DNA from: Acidobacteriota bacterium
Lineage (GTDB): Bacteria > Acidobacteriota > UBA890 > WLXD01
Assembly: GCA_012103255.1 (NCBI GenBank)
Contig: WLXD01000006.1
Location: forward strand, 1 to 64,000
Direction: 5' to 3'
Length of the DNA: 64,000 nt
How positions within the stretch are numbered: position 1 is the first letter of the stretch; every line of letters starts with the position of its first letter. The translations under genes were made by a program, and so were the position numbers. Positions 53,192 to 63,129 of this stretch are shown here, one piece after another. The notes under the pieces are model-generated. The model saw only the letters and a program-made list of their open reading frames with translations. It searched no databases and was not told where the DNA came from.

Positions 53192-54952
53192 CTATCCCGC
53201 CACCGAAAAATCGTCGGGCAAGTGTGCCATAAGCTCGGCGAGAGCGAACTCTTCGACCTCCGCGGCGGTACGCAGCGCGAGCGCCTCGCGAGCGATGCGC
53301 CGGGCATCCCCTCCGGGCAAGTGCCGGACGAGATTCTTGATTACCGGGATCGAGCCCGGCGCCATGCTGAGATCCTCGTAGCCCAGACCGATCATTACCA
53401 TCGCGGTCAACGGATCAGCTGCGACCTCGCCGCACAGGCACAGCGGGATCTCGCGCTCTCGGGCAGTTGTCGCAATCGCGTTCAAAACCCGCAAGACCCC
53501 GGGGTGCAGTGGCTCATAGAGGTCTGCCACGGCATCGTTCGTACGATCCACGGCGAGCAGGTACTGGATCAGGTCGTTCGTACCGACCGAGAAGAAGTCG
53601 ACGTGGTCACTCAGCTGTTCAACGATGAGACTCGCCGCAGGGACCTCGAGCATCGCGCCGATCGGTATGTCTTCGTCGAACGCCACGCCGCTCTGTCTCA
53701 AGTCCGCCGCGACCGCGTCGATACACTTCCGCGCCTCCAGAACCTCGGCCAATTCGGTAACGAACGGCAGGACGATTCGCAGGTTGCCGTACGCGCTCGC
53801 CCGTATCAGACCGCGCAGCTGCACGGCGAAGATATCGGCATCGTGGAGCGACCGCCGAATGCCACGCAAGCCGAGCAGACTGTTGTCGCCGGCCGCGCGC
53901 AAAGCCGTTGGCAGGCTCTTCTCGCCCCCGAGGTCCATGGTTCGAATCGTGACCTGCGCCGGCCCCATTTCCTGCAGAATTGCCCGGTATTCCTCGAAGT
54001 GCGCTTCCTCGTCCGGCAACTCACCATCCGCTCTCAAGTAGAGGAACTCCGACCGATACAGTCCGATGCCGGTGGCGCCGTGCCGATGCGCGCCCTCTAA
54101 CTCCCGAACACTCTCGAGATTCGCCTGGAGTGTGATGCGAAGTCCGTCCGGCGTCTCCGCGAGTTCCTCGCGCATGGCCGCGAGGACGGACTCCCGATCC
54201 TCATAGGCGGACCGCTTCTGTTCGTACTCGGCTTCGATCTCCGCTGACGGATTCACGATCATCACGCCTTCGGCTCCGTCCAGGATCACCCGATCGCCGG
54301 TCTGGACGTGCAGCGTCGCGTCATGAGTCCCTACAACCGCCGGGATCTCCATCGAGCGCGCCATGATCGCCGTGTGGCTCGTGCGTCCGCCCGCGTCGGT
54401 CACGAAACCGAGCACGTGTTCTCGATCGAGCGTTGCTGTTTCCGCAGGGGACAGGTCGTGCGCCACGACAACGACCGACTCCTCGAGGTGATCGAGGCGC
54501 AGCGCCTCCTGCCCAAGAAGAATTCGGAGGAGGTGCGTCGCCAGCGTCTCGATGTCAGCGCCGCGATCGCGGAGGTACGAATCGTCGATGCGCGCGAACC
54601 TCGCCTGGAGTCCGTTCGCAACGTCGCGAACCGCGGCCTCGGCATTTCGTCGATCGTCGCGAATTCGCGAGCGGATGGTCTCCACGAATGAACGGTCGTC
54701 CAGGATCAGCTTCTGAGCGTCGAAAATACGCGCCAGTTCCTCGCCAACCTCGCGCCCCGCTCGTCGCTCCACCGAGCCGAGCTCCGAACGCACAGCGTCG
54801 ATGGCCTGGTCGAAGCGCGTCACCTCCGCTTCGATATCGTTCGGCTCAAGCAGACGCTCTGGCACATCGCCGACACCGCGCTCGACCACGACGGCACGCC
54901 CGGAAACAACTCCGGGAGATACACCGATGCCCTCACAGCGCTTGGAGCTCAC
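53192..54952 (-). CDS. ptsI: Phosphoenolpyruvate-protein phosphotransferase (EI)
   Basis: GIGVSPGVVSGRAVVVE...GGRTSHTAIMARSMEIPAVVGT...FFSVGTNDLIQYLLAVDRTND. Confidence 0.95.
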   Translation of the reverse strand: MSSKRCEGIGVSPGVVSGRAVVVERGVGDVPERLLEPNDIEAEVTRFDQAIDAVRSELGSVERRAGREVGEELARIFDAQKLILDDRSFVETIRSRIRDDRRNAEAAVRDVANGLQARFARIDDSYLRDRGADIETLATHLLRILLGQEALRLDHLEESVVVVAHDLSPAETATLDREHVLGFVTDAGGRTSHTAIMARSMEIPAVVGTHDATLHVQTGDRVILDGAEGVMIVNPSAEIEAEYEQKRSAYEDRESVLAAMREELAETPDGLRITLQANLESVRELEGAHRHGATGIGLYRSEFLYLRADGELPDEEAHFEEYRAILQEMGPAQVTIRTMDLGGEKSLPTALRAAGDNSLLGLRGIRRSLHDADIFAVQLRGLIRASAYGNLRIVLPFVTELAEVLEARKCIDAVAADLRQSGVAFDEDIPIGAMLEVPAASLIVEQLSDHVDFFSVGTNDLIQYLLAVDRTNDAVADLYEPLHPGVLRVLNAIATTAREREIPLCLCGEVAADPLTAMVMIGLGYEDLSMAPGSIPVIKNLVRHLPGGDARRIAREALALRTAAEVEEFALAELMAHLPDDFSVAG

Positions 54953-54956
54953 GCGT

Positions 54957-55223
54957 CTATTCCTCGCCGAAGCGAGTGGCGACCAACTGAACGAGCGCGT
55001 TCATCGCGTCATCTTCGTCGCTACCGTCCGTGCTCACGAGTATGTGACTGCCCTGCGGGGCGGCGAGAAGAAGCACGCCGATAATGCTCTTACCATTCAC
55101 GGTCATGGCGTCCTTGCCGACCTGAATATCGCAGTCAAACTCACTGGCGCGGCGAACGAACTTCGCTGCCGCACGAGCGTGCAATCCGAGTTTGTTGAGA
55201 ATCTCTAGTTCTTTCTGAACCAT
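54957..55223 (-). CDS. ptsH: Phosphocarrier protein HPr
   Basis: LNKLGLHARAAAKFVRRASEF (active His) and GKSIIGVLLLAAPQGS (Ser46-type site). Confidence 0.93.
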   Translation of the reverse strand: MVQKELEILNKLGLHARAAAKFVRRASEFDCDIQVGKDAMTVNGKSIIGVLLLAAPQGSHILVSTDGSDEDDAMNALVQLVATRFGEE

Positions 55224-55257
55224 GGCTTGCAGCCCGCCGCGCCCGATGGCGCAGCGG

Positions 55258-55695
55258 TCACACCCCCTCCTGGGCAGACAAGACTTCACTCGCGATGCAG
55301 AGGCTGTTCTGCCCCCGATCTCTCACTTGCCGGACGACTCCGGCCAGATCATCGTCACACCCTTGCAAGTTCGTGAACTTGACCAACATCGGCAAGTTCA
55401 CGCCGGCAATGATCTCGACTCGATTTGCATCGAGAAACGGCAGACAGACGTTCGTCGGCGTGCCGCCGAACATGTCTGTGAACACGATGACACCCGCGGG
55501 CGCGCCAAGCGAGCGGATAGCGTCGGCCACGCGTTCACGCGCGGCATCAACAGGCGCGTCCCAGTCGATAGATACAGCGGTCAGCGCATCCACGGGACCA
55601 ACGATTCGCTCGGTGGCAGCCAGAAGTTCGTCGGCCAGCTTCCCGTGCGTCACCACCACCGCGCCGATCCTGTACGTAGAATCCGCGTCGTTCAC
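55258..55695 (-). CDS. PTS EIIA component, mannose (Man) family
   Basis: IGAVVVTHGKLADELLAATERIVG...GVIVFTDMFGGTPTNVCL. Confidence 0.9.
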   Translation of the reverse strand: MNDADSTYRIGAVVVTHGKLADELLAATERIVGPVDALTAVSIDWDAPVDAARERVADAIRSLGAPAGVIVFTDMFGGTPTNVCLPFLDANRVEIIAGVNLPMLVKFTNLQGCDDDLAGVVRQVRDRGQNSLCIASEVLSAQEGV

Positions 55696-56567
55696 CGCCT
55701 AGCCTCCCGGTCGCCGCCGAGGTCGGTATGCGCAACAGTTGTTGCATAGCCCTGTTGCCGCAGTAGTTCGTCCACCATGCATGCCATCGCCACCGAACGA
55801 TGTCGCCCTCCGGTGCACCCGAATGCCACCGTCAGGTAGGTCTTTCCTTCTGCCGCATATTGCGGCAACAGAAACCTCAGCATCCCGTCCACGTGTTCGA
55901 GAAAGGTCTGTGTCGCCGGCTGCGATTCTACAAACTCCCGGACCGGGCTGTCCAAACCGGACTGCGGGCGAAGCTCGGCCTCATAGTGCGGATTCGGCAG
56001 GAAGCGGACGTCGAAAACCAGATCGGCGTTGGGCGGCACGCCGCGGCGAAACCCAAAACTCGTGAGCGCAATACGCATGCCACGATCGGCGTCCGAACCG
56101 AACCCGCTCATCAGAAACTGGCGCAGCGTCCAGACGTTGTACTCCGTGGTGTCGATCACGTCGTCCGCGTGCTCTCGGATCGGCGCCATCAGTTCACGTT
56201 CGGCCGCGATACTCCGGTCGACCGCCTGTCCAGTCGCCACCGGGTGGGGTCGCCGGGTCTCTGAGAAACGCTGCATCAACGTCGCATCATCGGCATCGAA
56301 GAACAGCAGCCGCGAAGCGGGCTCGTGCTCACGCAATCTCGCCCACGCGGCGCCAAAGTCGTCGAGGAAACCGCCGGTGCGAGCGTCCACCGCCAGGGCC
56401 ACGCGATCGAACGTCGCTCCTCCCCGCTCGGTGAGCTCGAGGAATGTCGCCATCAACGGAGGCGGAAGATTGTCCACGCAGTAGTACCCAAGATCTTCAA
56501 AGACACGCAGAGCGCTGCTCTTCCCGGCCCCGGACATTCCGGAGATCACCAGTACGCGGTCGCTCAC
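55692..56567 (-). CDS. rapZ: RNase adapter protein RapZ
   Basis: LVISGMSGAGKSSALRVFEDLGYYCVDNLPPPL...SFGFRRGVPPNADLVFDVRFLPNP...AFGCTGGRHRSV. Confidence 0.96.
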   Translation of the reverse strand: MSDRVLVISGMSGAGKSSALRVFEDLGYYCVDNLPPPLMATFLELTERGGATFDRVALAVDARTGGFLDDFGAAWARLREHEPASRLLFFDADDATLMQRFSETRRPHPVATGQAVDRSIAAERELMAPIREHADDVIDTTEYNVWTLRQFLMSGFGSDADRGMRIALTSFGFRRGVPPNADLVFDVRFLPNPHYEAELRPQSGLDSPVREFVESQPATQTFLEHVDGMLRFLLPQYAAEGKTYLTVAFGCTGGRHRSVAMACMVDELLRQQGYATTVAHTDLGGDREARR

Positions 56568-57565
56568 TCGAGATCCCCTTCGTCGAGCTCGAATCTGCCC
56601 GCCACGAACTCGGGATTCGCCATGGCCTCCTGCAAGCGCCGCTCGAGCTCGGCCGCTGGATGCAGTCCCTTCAACCGCAGCAGCTGAGAGCGCGCCGCGA
56701 CCTCTACCAGGTTGGCAACCGAGCGCCCCGGCACCACTGGGATTCGAACGATCGGGATCTGGACATCCAGAATCTCGGTGTGCTCCTGATCGAGCCCGAG
56801 TCGGTCGCAGTCGCTCCGGAGGCCCCCCTTGTGTAGCTCCACCACCATCTCGAGCCGCTTACGATGACGGGTCGCGCCAACGCCGAACAGGTGGGCGATG
56901 TTGATGATGCCTAGGCCGCGGACCTCCATGTGGCTCCGGACAAGTTCGGGGCCGCGCCCGACAAGCACCTCAGCCTGGCGACACTGAATCTCCACGATGT
57001 CATCTGACACCAGTCGGTGGCCGCGCATGATGAGCTCGAGGGCGGCCTCGCTCTTGCCGATCCCCGAGTCGCCACGAATGAGCATCCCCACGCCCAGGAC
57101 GTCGACCATGACGGCGTGCACAGTGACACGCGGAGCAAAGAAGTCATCCAGGAAGTGATTCAGCCGATCGATGAACGTCGATGACAGCATCGGGCTGATG
57201 AAGAGCGGCACGGCTCTTTCTTCGCAAAGCTCCACCAGCTGCTGCGGCGGCTCGAGGCCCTTGGTGACCGCCACGCACGTGATGTCGTGGTTGAAGATCG
57301 GCTCGAGAATGGCACGTCTCTCCGCCGCGTCGGTGGCTTCCAGACAGGTGATTTCGGATCGACCAAACACCTGCACGCGGCCCGGATGAATGAACCCGGT
57401 ATAGCCGGCCATCGCCAGGCCCGGTTTCTGGATCCGCTGATGCGTGATGCGTTTGTCCAGGCCGGGCTCGCCAGCGACCAACTCGACAGCGAGGTGCTCG
57501 CGGCCGGTCTCGAGAAGCTCGCCCACGGTCATCGTGGGTCGCGGTTGCGCCGTTTCGTTACTCAC
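56564..57565 (-). CDS. hprK: HPr kinase/phosphorylase
   Basis: GMLIRGDSGIGKSEAALELIMRGHRLVSDDIVEI; MEVRGLGIINIAHLFG; PVVPGRSVANLVEVAA. Confidence 0.96.
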   Translation of the reverse strand: MSNETAQPRPTMTVGELLETGREHLAVELVAGEPGLDKRITHQRIQKPGLAMAGYTGFIHPGRVQVFGRSEITCLEATDAAERRAILEPIFNHDITCVAVTKGLEPPQQLVELCEERAVPLFISPMLSSTFIDRLNHFLDDFFAPRVTVHAVMVDVLGVGMLIRGDSGIGKSEAALELIMRGHRLVSDDIVEIQCRQAEVLVGRGPELVRSHMEVRGLGIINIAHLFGVGATRHRKRLEMVVELHKGGLRSDCDRLGLDQEHTEILDVQIPIVRIPVVPGRSVANLVEVAARSQLLRLKGLHPAAELERRLQEAMANPEFVAGRFELDEGDLE

Positions 57566-57588
57566 CGCGCTTCCCGGTTCATTAACGG

Positions 57589-57927
57589 CTACTGTCCTTC
57601 GGCGGTCGGCGTCGGCGCGCCGGAGTGGCGACGAGCCTCGAGGCGCTTGTCGTGGGCCTTGTGCACCTGCGCGTCGATGCGGTGCAACACATCGCGCACG
57701 AGTTCATCCAGGTCGTGGCTCTCACCGTGCCCCTTGAACGTACCTTCCGGACTCGTGAGCACAACTTCAAGATCGACACGCTGGTGGGTTGGGCCTTCGT
57801 GCCCGACCACAACGTGCGCGTCAGTCGGTTCGCGCAGCAAACGAGCGATCTTATGAAGCTGATCGTCTACGCGCTGCCGGGCCTCATCTGCAATCGGTTC
57901 TCCCCGAAACGTCCAATCGATATTCAT
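57589..57927 (-). CDS. hpf: Ribosome hibernation-promoting factor (short form)
   Basis: MNIDWTFRGEPIADEARQRVDDQLHKIARLL...VDLEVVLTSPEGTFKGHGESHDLDELVRDVLHRIDAQVHKAHDK. Confidence 0.85.
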   Translation of the reverse strand: MNIDWTFRGEPIADEARQRVDDQLHKIARLLREPTDAHVVVGHEGPTHQRVDLEVVLTSPEGTFKGHGESHDLDELVRDVLHRIDAQVHKAHDKRLEARRHSGAPTPTAEGQ

Positions 57928-57956
57928 CGGCGTCCTTCTGAGAGGGCCCCTACCCG

Positions 57957-59405
57957 TCACCCGATGCGACGACGGGCCTTCGAGGCCGGAATGTGCATCT
58001 CTTCACGGTACTTCGCCACGGTCCGCCGCGCGATCTGTAGTCCGCCTTCTTTCAGTCGTTTTGCCACTGCGGCGTCCGAGAGCGGCCGGCGGCTGTCCTC
58101 CGAGTCAATCAGCTTTCGAATCTTCTCCTTCACGCTCACGGAAGAGACATCAGCGCCGGATGCGTGCCCTAGCCCGCTGTGAAAGAAGAAACGCATCTCG
58201 AAGATGCCTTGTGGCGTATGCATGTACTTACCGTTAACGACCCTCGACACCGTCGACTCGTGCATCTCGATGTCGTCGGCGACGTCACGCAGCACCATCG
58301 GGCGCAAGGCAGCCAGTCCGTGCTCCATGAAGGCCTGCTGGTGCTCGACGATGCTCTCGGCCACCTTGCCGATCGTGCGTTGTCGCTGACCAAAGGACTT
58401 GATCAGCCAGAGCGCCGAGCGCAGTTTGTCTTGCAGGTACTCGGCAGCCTCAGGAGAGATTCCACTGTCCGGATCAAGCATCTTGCGGTAGAGGCGCGAC
58501 ACGCGAAGCTTGGGCAGCCCGTCGTCGTTCACCGCCACCACCCAGCTGTCGCCGTCTTGCTTCACGTGCACGTCGGGCGTGATGTACCGCGGAGATTCGT
58601 CGCTGTATTGCTGCCCCGGCTTCGGGTTCAGCGCGCGAACGACCTCCATCGCATCGGCCACTTCGGTCAGTCGAACATGCAGCGCCCGGGCGATCTCCTT
58701 GTATCGATGTGCTTTTACCGAATCCAGATGATCTCGAACCATGGCCACGACAAGACCGTCTGCAAGCCCCAGTCGTTCGAGCTGAAGGAAGAGGCACTCG
58801 CGGAGGTCTCGAGCACCGACGCCTGCGGGATCGAGCTCCTGCACCGCTGCCACCGCACGTTCGACATCTAGCGGCGGCCACGTGCCCATGGCGGCCACTT
58901 CGCCGACGCTGGCCCGCATGTAGCCGGATTCATCGAGGTTGCCAAGCACCGCCTCGACGATCTCCTCGTCGCACGCAAGCTCGGTCATTTCGAGCTGCCA
59001 CGACAGGTGGTCGATAAGCCCCGGTGTAGACGTGAGGGTCGCCTCGAACGTCGGGCCCTCGCGTTCCTCGCTCATGTTCGGGGTCGTCGGCTGATAGTCG
59101 AAGAATTTCTCGAAGAAGGCGTCGGTATCGAGGTTGTCGACTATCTGGTCCTCCGGCGATGTCTCCGTCGATTCAGCCGGTTGCTCCGCCGCCACCTCAA
59201 CGCCATTGGCTTCCTCGCGTTGGACTTCGGTCTCGACGCCAGCTTCTGCTCGATCCTCGAGCACCGGATTCTCTACAAGCTCCTGCTGAAGCGTCTGCTC
59301 CAGCTCCAGCTTGTTCAGCTGCAGTAGCTTGATCGCCATCTGCAGCGCTGGCGTCATCACCAACCGCTGCGAGAGGCGCTGAGAGAGTTTTTGTTGAAGT
59401 GCCAT
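57957..59405 (-). CDS. rpoN: RNA polymerase sigma-54 factor
   Basis: LSQRLSQRLVMTPALQMAIKLLQLNKLELEQTLQQELVENP...MHESTVSRVVNGKYMHTPQGIFEMRFFF...IARRTVAKYREEMHIPASKARRR. Confidence 0.97.
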   Translation of the reverse strand: MALQQKLSQRLSQRLVMTPALQMAIKLLQLNKLELEQTLQQELVENPVLEDRAEAGVETEVQREEANGVEVAAEQPAESTETSPEDQIVDNLDTDAFFEKFFDYQPTTPNMSEEREGPTFEATLTSTPGLIDHLSWQLEMTELACDEEIVEAVLGNLDESGYMRASVGEVAAMGTWPPLDVERAVAAVQELDPAGVGARDLRECLFLQLERLGLADGLVVAMVRDHLDSVKAHRYKEIARALHVRLTEVADAMEVVRALNPKPGQQYSDESPRYITPDVHVKQDGDSWVVAVNDDGLPKLRVSRLYRKMLDPDSGISPEAAEYLQDKLRSALWLIKSFGQRQRTIGKVAESIVEHQQAFMEHGLAALRPMVLRDVADDIEMHESTVSRVVNGKYMHTPQGIFEMRFFFHSGLGHASGADVSSVSVKEKIRKLIDSEDSRRPLSDAAVAKRLKEGGLQIARRTVAKYREEMHIPASKARRRIG

Positions 59406-59423
59406 ACAACCTGGGACGGCTGA

Positions 59424-60203
59424 TCAGTTCAGACTGAAGGATTCGCCGAGATAAACCTTGCGGACCTGTGGATCCTGCTCGAGCTCCCTGGGCGCTCCGG
59501 CCCGAAAGATTTTGCCGTCGGCGATGATGTAGGCGCGGTCGGTGATCCGGAGAGTTTCGCGAACGTTGTGGTCGGTAACGAGAACCCCAATCCCGCGCTG
59601 CTTCAGTTCGCCGACGAGCTGCTGAATATCCGCGATGGCAATCGGGTCAATACCGGTAAACGGTTCATCGAGCAGGAGAAACGACGGGTTCGTCGTCAGC
59701 GCTCGTGCGATCTCCACCCGTCGGCGCTCACCACCGGACAGCGTGTATGCACGGTTCCGGGCCAGGTGAGTAAGTCCAAGGTCCGAAAGAAGTACCTGGC
59801 ATCGCCGACGTCGCTCCTCGCGCGTGAGCCGCAGCCCCTCCAGGATCGCCATCAGGTTCTCTTCGACGGTCAGCCGCCGAAACACCGACGACTCCTGCGG
59901 CAAGTACGAGATGCCGTGACGTCGAGCACGCACGTACATGGGTTCGCGGGTGATATCAGCTCCCCCAACCCGAATCTCCCCAGCTTCGGGACGCACAAGT
60001 CCGACAACCATGTAGAAAGATGTCGTCTTGCCGGCGCCGTTCGGGCCGAGCAGGCCCACGACCTCGCCCTGCGAGATATCCAGTTTCACCCCGTCCACCA
60101 CGCGGTGGCCGCCGTACGCCTTCACGAGCCCGTTCACCTGGAGGCGTCGTGCCGGAATCGCCGGGTCGACCGGCTGTGTGGGTGCTAGCACTGGTTCAGC
60201 CAT
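59424..60203 (-). CDS. lptB: LPS export ABC transporter ATP-binding protein LptB
   Basis: [36 protein letters not shown]...[26 protein letters not shown]...[15 protein letters not shown]. Confidence 0.95.
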   Translation of the reverse strand: MAEPVLAPTQPVDPAIPARRLQVNGLVKAYGGHRVVDGVKLDISQGEVVGLLGPNGAGKTTSFYMVVGLVRPEAGEIRVGGADITREPMYVRARRHGISYLPQESSVFRRLTVEENLMAILEGLRLTREERRRRCQVLLSDLGLTHLARNRAYTLSGGERRRVEIARALTTNPSFLLLDEPFTGIDPIAIADIQQLVGELKQRGIGVLVTDHNVRETLRITDRAYIIADGKIFRAGAPRELEQDPQVRKVYLGESFSLN

Positions 60204-60464
60204 GGTCAAACGTGGCCTCCAAGGGCCGGAAGGCCCAGTAGCGGGCCCGTATGCACATAGCGTACCAACTTCCACAAGAGTCGGTCAAACACTAAATTTC
60301 TTCGTTGATATCGAATTTATCCTTATTTGATCAATATTTATGGATCCGACAAATCACCACCGCGTCAACCCCCACGCAATGGTCGAGCTGATGCTGCCGG
60401 TGCGTGGCCACGCTTGCCGGATGTCTCCTCTTCGAATCTAGATGACTTCTCGATATTTTCGGTT

Positions 60465-60484
60465 TCTTTTGATGTCTTTTGATG
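60465..60484. repeat. Perfect tandem direct repeat (TCTTTTGATG)x2 in an AT-rich intergenic region
   Basis: Read directly: TCTTTTGATGTCTTTTGATG. Confidence 0.85.
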
Positions 60485-60599
60485 CTCCATACTATGCAAA
60501 TCATCGTTTAAGAGCGTGACGAGAACACGTGACGCCAGCATGCCCGTTTGTGGCGCAGGTACCGCGCTCGCCGGACGGCTGCGGCGCCGAGGTCTTGGT

Positions 60600-61049
60600 A
60601 TGAAGCTTGGACAGATCCTGCTACATCAGCGGCGCATCGACCGCGACCAACTTCGCGAAGCCCTGCGCCGACAGCGAAACACCGGCCGACCCATCGGCGA
60701 GATTCTCCTGGGCATGGGTGTGGTCGCACGCGACGACGTTATCGACGGGCTCCTCAAGCAGCCCACAGCTGCCGCCGACGCGGAGACACTGCGCAAGGCC
60801 CGTCCCGAGGTCGCGCAGAGGCTGCCGCGTGAGATCTCGGAGCGCATCGACGCTGTGCTGCTGGTGAAGCGCAAGTCCTGGGCATGCGTCGCGATGAGCG
60901 ACCCGCTCAGCACGGCCAGCAGAGCGCAGTTGGAGTCGATCTTGGGCGTTGCCGTCCTACCCGTCGCGGCCCTGTCCTCTGACCTCGCGGAAGCGCGGGC
61001 ACGGATCTATGCAGCAACCGCGAGCGCTGACGATGACCGCTCACGCTGA
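60600..61049 (+). CDS. Standalone GspE_N/MshEN-like domain protein
   Basis: KLGQILLHQRRIDRDQLREALRRQ and PIGEILLGMGVVARDDVIDGLLKQ tandem 24-aa motifs, then LPREISERIDAVLLVKRKSWACVAMSDPLS...LGVAVLPVAALSSDLAEARARIY. Confidence 0.8.
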   Translation: MKLGQILLHQRRIDRDQLREALRRQRNTGRPIGEILLGMGVVARDDVIDGLLKQPTAAADAETLRKARPEVAQRLPREISERIDAVLLVKRKSWACVAMSDPLSTASRAQLESILGVAVLPVAALSSDLAEARARIYAATASADDDRSR

Positions 61050-63129
61050 ACGCGCCACTCCGGCGGCCGTGCGTGAGTTCCTCACCGCGCTGGATCGAGC
61101 GATTCTCACCTGGGGGATCTATCCGCGGTCGTCCGAGTTCGTCGATGGCGCGGTGCGCGAGGTCGCCGACACCCGTAACGCCATCGGCGGTCCGCTCCGC
61201 CTGGACGTGCGACCGACGCACCTGATCTGGACAGCCAGCAACGAGAGCGGCGATTGCACCGAAGCCGAGGGACTCGCCCGCACTCTCCACTACCAGCAGA
61301 TCGCGAGAGTTACCGTTCAGAACAAGTTCGACGAACGCTCCGGCGGCGCCTTCATCGCAGCGATCGCCGCCGGCAAGAACGAAACTCCCTCGCCGCTGCT
61401 CACCCAGGCGCAGGACGGCCTCGAGGTGGAACCACTCGACGTGGGCGCACTCTTCAGCGACGGAGAACTGGTGGATGGTCAGGACCCATGGACGAACCTC
61501 CTGGGCCGGTTCTCTGCCAATAGCGGTCGCAACACGACATGGCACCAACTCGCGATGGACCCCGACCAGGCTCGCCGTTTCCTCGCGTGGACCGTTGAAA
61601 GCGACAACGACAGCGCCGAGTTGCGTGGCTACGCGGCGCCGGATCGCATCGGTCTCGCCTGCGAGCGCATCCTCGCCGAGACGGATGCGAACGCGGCGCC
61701 CGCCATCGCGCAGGCATGTGCAGGAATGGCGCAACTAGACCCGGAGGTTTGGCTAGAACTCCTGTCCGACGATCTCCCGGTTGGCGAGGAGGAATCCGCG
61801 GTGGATCTCACGAGCGCGATCACGGGTGCGCTCTCACAGCAGCAGGTCCTCAAGATCGCGCGCTACGCCCTTGCTACGCGCTCTGCGCCAACACCGCGTC
61901 TCTACCAGTTCTTCCACCGCATCGTCTCGCAACGGGAGGACGGTGCGGCGCTGACACGGGCCGCGAGCGAACAACAAGTTCCAGCGGGAGGAGCGTGGCA
62001 GGGTTTCGTCGACCTTCTCGACAGCGAAGACTCGAGCGCCTGGGTCTCGCGTGACTACCGCGGCACTCTTGAGACGCCGGATTCGGCACTGCCGAATCCC
62101 GATCAACTGTGGGATTCGTCTCAGCTTCGTCGTCGCTGGGCGGAGATGGACCCAGGATTCGTACGAACGCGGAAAGCCCGCATTCTGGTGGCGCTATTGG
62201 AGCGCGAGACCGAGGACGACGATTACCTCGCCCTCGCCGAGGCCCTCGAGGACACGCTGGCAGATCTCGTCGACATGCGTTGCGCCGATCTTCTGGAAGA
62301 GATCGTTGAGGTCGCCGAAGACCATCGCGAGGACGCCCGGCGTTCTGAGCTGCAGCGTCGACAGGCTGGGCGCCTGCTCAACACGCTCGCCGAACCGGGT
62401 CTGCTCACGCAGATCATCGCGATACTGGCCGATAACAAAGTGTCGGATGACCGCGCGCTTTGGCGCGTCGTCGACACCGTAGGGCCATCGGCAGTTCCGC
62501 ACCTGATTGAAGCCCTGGAGGCCGGGGGTAGCACTGAATTCAGGCGCCTCGTAGCGCGCGCGGTGCGACGCCTACCGTCGCCACCGATCGAGCATCTACG
62601 GCACGCGGTGATGGACGCCCGAGCGCCGATCGCCCGCAACGCGGCCTGGCTGACCGCCCAGCTGTCCCATCCGGAAGCGCCACAGGTGCTAGGAAGGGCA
62701 CTGAAGCACGACGCACCCGAGGTTCGCCGCGAAGCCGTAGTCGGGCTAGCGGCCAGTGCCGAGGAGTTCGCGGAAGAGGCTATCGTCCGCGCTCTTTCCG
62801 ATCCCGTCCTCGAGGTACGCCACGCGGCGGCCGTGGGGCTGCGCAACCGCCTGTCGTCTCGACCGGAGGACCGGGTACGCGAGTACCTTGCGCGCTCGAA
62901 CTGGCACGGACGCAACACCGGCGTGATCGTTGCAGCGGCCCAGGCGCTGGGACACCTAAGCAACGGTGAGTCTCTTCAAGCCCTGCGTCGATTGGCTCAG
63001 CGACCTCTGCTGTTTCGCAAGCGACGACATCGCGTGCAGGCCGCTGCGATCGCCGCGATCGCTGCGATCGAGCAACGAACCTCCCGGGAATCGACGGCGC
63101 CGGAAGCATCGTTGGAGGTGGCGGCATGA
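61033..63129 (+). CDS. HEAT-repeat protein with an N-terminal domain shared with the next gene
   Basis: C-terminal HEAT pattern ALKHDAPEVRREAVVGLAA, ALSDPVLEVRHAAAVGLRN; start overlaps the upstream CDS by 17 nt. Confidence 0.75.
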   Translation: MTAHAERATPAAVREFLTALDRAILTWGIYPRSSEFVDGAVREVADTRNAIGGPLRLDVRPTHLIWTASNESGDCTEAEGLARTLHYQQIARVTVQNKFDERSGGAFIAAIAAGKNETPSPLLTQAQDGLEVEPLDVGALFSDGELVDGQDPWTNLLGRFSANSGRNTTWHQLAMDPDQARRFLAWTVESDNDSAELRGYAAPDRIGLACERILAETDANAAPAIAQACAGMAQLDPEVWLELLSDDLPVGEEESAVDLTSAITGALSQQQVLKIARYALATRSAPTPRLYQFFHRIVSQREDGAALTRAASEQQVPAGGAWQGFVDLLDSEDSSAWVSRDYRGTLETPDSALPNPDQLWDSSQLRRRWAEMDPGFVRTRKARILVALLERETEDDDYLALAEALEDTLADLVDMRCADLLEEIVEVAEDHREDARRSELQRRQAGRLLNTLAEPGLLTQIIAILADNKVSDDRALWRVVDTVGPSAVPHLIEALEAGGSTEFRRLVARAVRRLPSPPIEHLRHAVMDARAPIARNAAWLTAQLSHPEAPQVLGRALKHDAPEVRREAVVGLAASAEEFAEEAIVRALSDPVLEVRHAAAVGLRNRLSSRPEDRVREYLARSNWHGRNTGVIVAAAQALGHLSNGESLQALRRLAQRPLLFRKRRHRVQAAAIAAIAAIEQRTSRESTAPEASLEVAA

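Noticed and set aside
63044-63072. Repeated GCGATCGC/CTGCGATCG palindromes
   Set aside because: Explained by an AIAAIAAIE coding stretch at the end of the HEAT protein
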